Of a stretch of 24,901 nucleotides of DNA, positions 21,348 through 24,901 are shown in pieces. Under the pieces are notes generated by a model. That model worked only from the letters and a program-made list of their open reading frames with translations. It was not told the origin of the DNA and did not search any database. The translations under genes were made by a program, and so were the position numbers. This stretch comes from Nitrospira sp. ST-bin4 (GTDB lineage: Bacteria > Nitrospirota > Nitrospiria > Nitrospirales > Nitrospiraceae): NCBI GenBank assembly GCA_002083565.1, contig MSXM01000072.1, positions 1-24,901 of the forward strand. The letters run 5' to 3'. Within the stretch, counting starts at the first letter, position 1. Each line of letters opens with the position of its first letter.

Positions 21348-22118
21348 ATGGGCGCTAAAGCATACCCTCAAAAAGATCGTCTCGATCAACGGCTGGTCGC
21401 GCAGGGGTTGGCGCCGAGCCGGGAAGCCGCGGCACGGATGATCCTCGCCGGAGAGGTCCGAGTGAACGGCGCCATGATCGACAAACCGGCCAAAGCGGTG
21501 TCAGTGGAGGCGGCGGTCGACATCGTTTCACACGGCTCCCGCTTTGTCAGTCGCGGCGGGGACAAGCTTGCAGCCGCTCTGGATGCGTCCGGGACCGACC
21601 CTCGTGGTCTTGTCTGTCTTGATGTAGGATGCTCCACCGGAGGGTTCACCGATTGTCTCTTGCAACGGGGCGCGACGCGGATTTATGCGGTCGATGTCGG
21701 CTACGGCCAATTCGACTGGCGGCTTCGGCAGGATCCGCGTGTCGTGCTGATCGAGCGGACCAACATCCGCTATATCGAACGGTCCGCCGTTCCTGAACCG
21801 ATCGCGCTCACGGTCATCGATGTGTCGTTTATCTCATTGACGAACGTGCTCCCTTCAATCCTCCCATTCTTAGCGCCCAACGCCCGCGTCATTGCGCTCG
21901 TCAAACCGCAGTTCGAAGTCGGGAAAGGACAGGTCGGTCGAGGCGGAATCGTTCGTGACGAGACGCAACGGCAGGCTGTACTCCAGCGGATCGTGCGCCA
22001 TGCGGACGAATTGGGATTGCGGGTGCTGCAGACATTGGATTGTCCCGTAAAGGGGAAGAAGGGGAATCACGAAATGTTGGCAATTTTTGAGCTCGCGGCG
22101 CGGTTTCATGGTATGTAA
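21348..22118 (+). CDS. tlyA: TlyA-family rRNA 2'-O-methyltransferase
   Basis: TlyA methylates ribose 2'-OH groups in 16S (and in some species 23S) rRNA; mycobacterial loss gives capreomycin resistance, and the old name hemolysin is misleading. From ATG 21348 (256 aa) the N-terminal S4 domain (RLDQRLVAQGLAPSREAAAR, then GEVRVNG) binds RNA. The FtsJ-type domain has the SAM loop DVGCSTGGFTDCLLQRGA, DVSFISLTNVLP, and ALVKPQFEVG, supplying the Lys and Glu of the catalytic tetrad. An upstream in-frame start at 21261 would overlap xseB and precede the S4 domain with 29 unrelated residues. No ribosome site is seen before 21348. Confidence 0.92.
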   Translation: MGAKAYPQKDRLDQRLVAQGLAPSREAAARMILAGEVRVNGAMIDKPAKAVSVEAAVDIVSHGSRFVSRGGDKLAAALDASGTDPRGLVCLDVGCSTGGFTDCLLQRGATRIYAVDVGYGQFDWRLRQDPRVVLIERTNIRYIERSAVPEPIALTVIDVSFISLTNVLPSILPFLAPNARVIALVKPQFEVGKGQVGRGGIVRDETQRQAVLQRIVRHADELGLRVLQTLDCPVKGKKGNHEMLAIFELAARFHGM

Positions 22119-22163
22119 AAGGGCGATGCGGTTTTTAGAGGATACTCATTTATCGGAGGGATG

Positions 22164-23087
22164 ATGAAGGTACTCGTAACGGGCGGCGCAGGATTCATCG
22201 GCTCCCACGTGGTCGATCGGCTTGTGGAAGAAGGGCACCAAGTCGTTATTGTGGATGACTTGTCTTCCGGGACGAGAAAAAACGTCAATCGCGCTGCCAG
22301 CTTGTACAAGCTGGACATCCAAAGCGGGAGACTGGAGCGAGTGTTTCGCAATGAACGGCCCAACATCGTCATCCATCTGGCTGCTCAAGTCAGCGTGAGG
22401 GTCTCGGTCGACAATCCGGTATTCGATGCGCAGGTCAACGTGCTGGGGACGATGAATGTCCTGCATCAAGCGGTGCATCATGGGGTGAGAAAGGTCATCT
22501 TCTCCTCTTCCGGCGGTGCAATTTACGGAGAGCAGGAGGTGTTTCCAGCGCCGGAATCTCACGTGACCAAACCGCTCTCGCCTTATGGCATCAGCAAACT
22601 CTGCGCCGAACATTACTTGTCCTATTTTCAGCGTATCAGCGGAATTCAGGTCGTGAGCCTGCGGTATGGGAACGTATATGGACCTCGGCAAGATCCGGAA
22701 GGGGAAGCCGGTGTCGTGGCAATTTTCATTCGCAAGATGTTGAACAACGAGCAGCCGATCATCAACGGGAATGGCCGCCAAACCAGGGACTTCGTGTTCG
22801 TTGACGATGTGGCAGAGGCCAATCTGGTGGCGATGCGACAGGATTCACAGGGTGTCTATAATGTCGGGACCGGCATTGAAACGTCGGTCAATGAACTGTT
22901 CCGGATACTCGTGGGCCTCACTGGCTCTTCCTGCAAGGAAGTGCATGGTCCGGCTAAGCTGGGGGAGCAGATGCGCAGTGTGATCGACTCCTCAAAGCTC
23001 AAGCAAGAGCTGGGCTGGGAACCTGAGGCCGATCTTACCAAGGGTCTTGAGAAAACCGTCGCGTATTTCCGTGAGCTAATGGGCTAG
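22164..23087 (+). CDS. NAD-dependent sugar-nucleotide epimerase (UDP-glucose 4-epimerase type)
   Basis: This extended short-chain dehydrogenase of 307 residues carries the NAD-binding GGAGFIG at 7-13. The catalytic Ser is in FSSSGGAIYG (113-122), and the Tyr-Lys pair is Y141-K145 in YGISK. Other family blocks are LRYGNVYGPRQDP and the C-terminal LGWEPEADLTKGLEKT. The substrate is probably a UDP- or dTDP-hexose destined for surface polysaccharide; 4-epimerase is the commonest annotation, but the exact sugar cannot be read. GGAGG at 22155-22159 sits four bases before the ATG at 22164 and abuts the one at 22161, so I use the second. It ends in a stop codon that begins the terminator hairpin. Confidence 0.85.
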   Translation: MKVLVTGGAGFIGSHVVDRLVEEGHQVVIVDDLSSGTRKNVNRAASLYKLDIQSGRLERVFRNERPNIVIHLAAQVSVRVSVDNPVFDAQVNVLGTMNVLHQAVHHGVRKVIFSSSGGAIYGEQEVFPAPESHVTKPLSPYGISKLCAEHYLSYFQRISGIQVVSLRYGNVYGPRQDPEGEAGVVAIFIRKMLNNEQPIINGNGRQTRDFVFVDDVAEANLVAMRQDSQGVYNVGTGIETSVNELFRILVGLTGSSCKEVHGPAKLGEQMRSVIDSSKLKQELGWEPEADLTKGLEKTVAYFRELMG

Positions 23088-23119
23088 CCCGCTCCGCTGA
23101 CGATGTGAGGGGAGCGGGC
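23087..23119. terminator. Strong hairpin after the epimerase gene
   Basis: GCCCGCTCC (23087-23095) and GGAGCGGGC (23111-23119) form a perfect 9-bp GC-rich stem around a 15-nt loop. It starts at the last base of the epimerase stop codon and lies 26 bases from the convergent rhodanese stop at 23145. It lacks a T-run on either strand, so it may act as a two-way barrier or 3' end stabiliser. Confidence 0.6.
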
Positions 23120-23144
23120 AATGGGGTCCCATTGGTTCACCGGA

Positions 23145-23465
23145 TCAGTATCGTGGAACTTTCCCGTCTACCTGGAGCGACCAGGCATCGATCCCGCCGA
23201 TCAGATTCTTGACGTTTGAGAAGCCTTGCTGGAGTAGAAATCCCGTGGCGTCTCCGCTTCTCATCCCATGATGGCAATACGCGATGATTTCGGTATTCTT
23301 GTCCAGCTTTGAAAGCGACTGGGGCAAGGTTCCCAGCGGGATCAGCAGAGAGTTGTCCAGCTTGGCCAGTGCATTCTCCCAGGGTTCCCGAACATCCAAC
23401 AGTACCAGGTTGTCCCCCTTCTCCAAGCGGGCTTTCAATTCTTTCGGCGTAATCGTGAAACTCAT
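23145..23465 (-). CDS. Single-domain rhodanese-like protein
   Basis: The 106-residue cytoplasmic protein is one rhodanese domain that carries sulfane sulfur on a cysteine. The active-site loop is Cys64 in YCHHGMRSGDA, matching the GlpE/ThiI-type CxxGxR(S/T) pattern with an extra residue. LLDVREPWE (22-30) is the CH2A-like signature, and GGIDAW (90-95) the C-terminal one. The start at 23465 is supported by AGGAGGG at 23472-23478, six bases upstream. Upstream in-frame codons to 23522 lie in the promoter. The sulfur acceptor is unknown. larE, another sulfur enzyme, is far away and no link is implied. Confidence 0.9.
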   Translation of the reverse strand: MSFTITPKELKARLEKGDNLVLLDVREPWENALAKLDNSLLIPLGTLPQSLSKLDKNTEIIAYCHHGMRSGDATGFLLQQGFSNVKNLIGGIDAWSLQVDGKVPRY

Positions 23466-23492
23466 AGGATGCCCTCCTCTTAAAGAAAATGA

Positions 23493-23522
23493 ATCATAAG
23501 TGAGAGGGGAAAAGACTGTCAA
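23493..23522 (-). promoter_or_regulatory. Sigma-70 promoter for the rhodanese gene
   Basis: On the minus strand a perfect TTGACA (23522-23517) and TATGAT (23498-23493, 5/6) are separated by 18 bp. Transcription would begin near 23486, giving a 21-nt leader with AGGAGGG. It lies immediately after the aat stop, so the rhodanese gene can be expressed independently of aat. Confidence 0.7.
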
Positions 23523-23524
23523 AT

Positions 23525-24235
23525 TCAGGATCGTATGACGGGAACAGTATCAAACGTCCATTTTCCGTAGCGATTGGATCGGCCGGTGGCTTCGGACAGG
23601 CAGGCCATGAACTCGCGCCGTGGGATTTCTTCGGCGCCGAAGCGACGGACGTGTGGCGAGGCTTGCTGGCAGTCGATGATTGAGAACTCCCAGGCTTGTA
23701 ACTGACGTACCAGTGCGACCAACGCGGTCTTTGAGGCGTCGTCTACTTGTGTGAACATGGATTCGGCAAAGAATGCCGTCCCGAGGGCCAGGCCGTACAG
23801 GCCGCCGACCAAGTCTGCCCCGATCCAGGTTTCTACAGAATGGGCGTAACCGAGTTCGTGCAGTGTTCCGTAGGCCTCGATCATCGCGGGCGTGATCCAG
23901 GTGCCGCCGTCGGGATATTGTGGTCTGGGGCCGGCGCATCGGGTCATGACTTCCCGGAAGCAGCGGTCGAGCGTGACCGTGAAGTGACCGCGACGCATCG
24001 TCCGCTCCAGGCTGCGTGGGATGTGGAGCTTGGAGGGGAAGAGCACAGCCCGTGGATCCGGCGACCACCATAAGATCGGCTGGTCCTCGCTGTACCAGGG
24101 AAAGATGCCGTGGCGATAGGCTTCAAGGAGCCGTTCAGGGCGGAGGTCTCCGCCGACTGCCAGCAAACCGTCTGCGTCAGCCTGTTCAACCGGCGGAAAG
24201 TTCAAATTCCTTCCGCGTGCGCTCAGGACGAACAT
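23525..24235 (-). CDS. aat: Leucyl/phenylalanyl-tRNA-protein transferase
   Basis: Aat moves Leu or Phe from tRNA onto N-terminal Lys/Arg of proteins, marking them for ClpS/ClpAP under the N-degron rule. The 236 residues match the family end to end: FPPVEQADADGLLAVGGDL, AYRHGIFPWY, WWSPDPRAVLFP, HISRS-like HIPRSLERT, GGTWITPAMIEAY, LHELGYAHSVETW, LVGGLYGLALG, ESMFTQVDDASKTAL and IDCQQASPHVRRFGAEEIPR. The Gly that usually precedes ESMF is Ala here, a mild change. No Shine-Dalgarno precedes the ATG at 24235. It lies 36 bases after the gene at the right edge, in the same direction. Confidence 0.93.
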   Translation of the reverse strand: MFVLSARGRNLNFPPVEQADADGLLAVGGDLRPERLLEAYRHGIFPWYSEDQPILWWSPDPRAVLFPSKLHIPRSLERTMRRGHFTVTLDRCFREVMTRCAGPRPQYPDGGTWITPAMIEAYGTLHELGYAHSVETWIGADLVGGLYGLALGTAFFAESMFTQVDDASKTALVALVRQLQAWEFSIIDCQQASPHVRRFGAEEIPRREFMACLSEATGRSNRYGKWTFDTVPVIRS

Positions 24236-24271
24236 ATCGAAAGAGACCGGTCAATTCTTGGGTAGCTCGTC

Positions 24272-24901
24272 TTATCCGTTTCTCTTCTCTGTGGAAGCCA
24301 AGATCGGTTGGAAGGTCGGATCGGCATCGAGCACCGCTTTCAGCAGTTCACTGTGAAGAAAGTAGCGCCAGACCGCGTCGTCTTTTCCCGGCACTTCGTC
24401 GAACCAGCGTTTTGCGTCGGTCAGATGCCGCAGCATCTTCGCCTTGTCTCCGTAATCCGGCACGAAAATCATGCTGTAGGCCATGGTGTATTCTGCGAGA
24501 AATTTGTCGATGGGCAGCTCGGCCAGGCCCGATGCCTTTTCGGCATCGGCATAGGCCTGGAGGCTGTCCGGATCGTGCAAAATCCGGTTCCAGGCAACTT
24601 TGTTGATGCGGGACCAGGCTAGTTGGAGGAGGGCTTCGGCCTTGGGTGTTTTCCGGTTGTCGGGAATGTCGCGGACCAAGGCTTCAAAGGTTTGGATCAT
24701 CGGGAGCTGATCGTTGTTCCATCGGTAGGCCATGCCGAGACGGAAGCGGTTGTCCAGCTGTTCGGGACGGATCTTGGCGAGGGTCTCCAGGGCCGGTACC
24801 ATCCGGTAGAGAAAATCCGCTGGTGTCGGCTGGGGCAGGCCGCCCATCTCCATTCCGTTAGAGAGGTCCAGACGGGCTGCTCCTGCATAGATGTTCCAGT
24901 A
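24272..24901 (-). CDS. C-terminal part of an unknown protein (cut by window edge)
   Basis: The frame is open from position 24901 to a stop at 24272, giving 209 residues of a longer protein. An internal ATG at 24853 could be taken as a start, but the upstream codons read as protein (YWNIYAGAARLDLSNG), so the gene very likely begins beyond the window. The sequence is helical and leucine/alanine-rich with paired-helix repeats (ETLAKIRPEQLDNRFRLG, PKAEALLQLAWSRINKV), suggesting a TPR-like helical domain. I do not recognise a family. It is upstream of aat and may be co-transcribed with it. Confidence 0.7.
   Translation of the reverse strand, partial: YWNIYAGAARLDLSNGMEMGGLPQPTPADFLYRMVPALETLAKIRPEQLDNRFRLGMAYRWNNDQLPMIQTFEALVRDIPDNRKTPKAEALLQLAWSRINKVAWNRILHDPDSLQAYADAEKASGLAELPIDKFLAEYTMAYSMIFVPDYGDKAKMLRHLTDAKRWFDEVPGKDDAVWRYFLHSELLKAVLDADPTFQPILASTEKRNG

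Noticed and set aside
24308..24853. ATG 24853 as the true start of the last gene
   Set aside because: Codons upstream to the window edge continue a protein-like sequence with no stop, so the gene is more likely cut by the edge.

Overview
The window reads as bacterial chromosome of roughly 57% GC, packed with housekeeping genes. Gene content and order (an F0-only ATP synthase cluster, a paired active/inactive M16 peptidase, zapB-like/zapA/rny/ymdB/xseA/xseB/tlyA, a 31-residue AURKAIP1/COX24-like basic protein) and the protein style suggest Nitrospirota, most likely Nitrospira. That assignment is inference; there is no rRNA here to prove it. I see no tRNA, rRNA, CRISPR array, insertion sequence, phage gene or attachment site.

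Layout. 1-1227 (minus): the N-terminal part of an MsbA-type ABC exporter cut by the left edge, a 72-residue unknown protein and the 31-residue basic protein. 1340-3572 (plus): a strong promoter, a small exported protein and L-aspartate oxidase (nadB). 3475-6639 (minus): a lytic transglycosylase whose 3' end overlaps nadB tail to tail, then pabC and pabB for p-aminobenzoate. 6814-8802 (plus): ATP synthase membrane sector, atpZ/I-atpB-atpE-atpF, with no F1 genes, ended by a hairpin shared with convergent larE. 8826-13562 (minus): rlmN, two M16 peptidase-family proteins and larE in one direction. 13701-16025 (plus): a large Slt-type lytic transglycosylase. 16022-22118 (plus): zapB-like, zapA, a 551-bp non-coding gap with a foldable segment that may be 6S RNA, then rny, ymdB, xseA, xseB and tlyA. 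22164-23087 (plus): a sugar-nucleotide epimerase. 23145-24901 (minus): rhodanese, aat, and a gene cut by the right edge.

Functionally the window joins cofactor synthesis (NAD and folate precursors), cell-wall remodelling and division (two transglycosylases, ZapA and a ZapB-like partner), RNA and DNA turnover (RNase Y, exonuclease VII), RNA modification (RlmN, TlyA) and energy conservation (F0).

There is no obvious new multi-gene system. The points most worth a second look are: promoters whose -10 box ends 6-8 nt from a start codon, which predicts leaderless mRNAs; the structured zapA-rny gap; the separation of F0 from F1; the unusual initiation region of xseA; a stand-alone LarE with three conserved-position cysteines; and a PabB carrying PIAGT where E. 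coli PabB has PIKGT.
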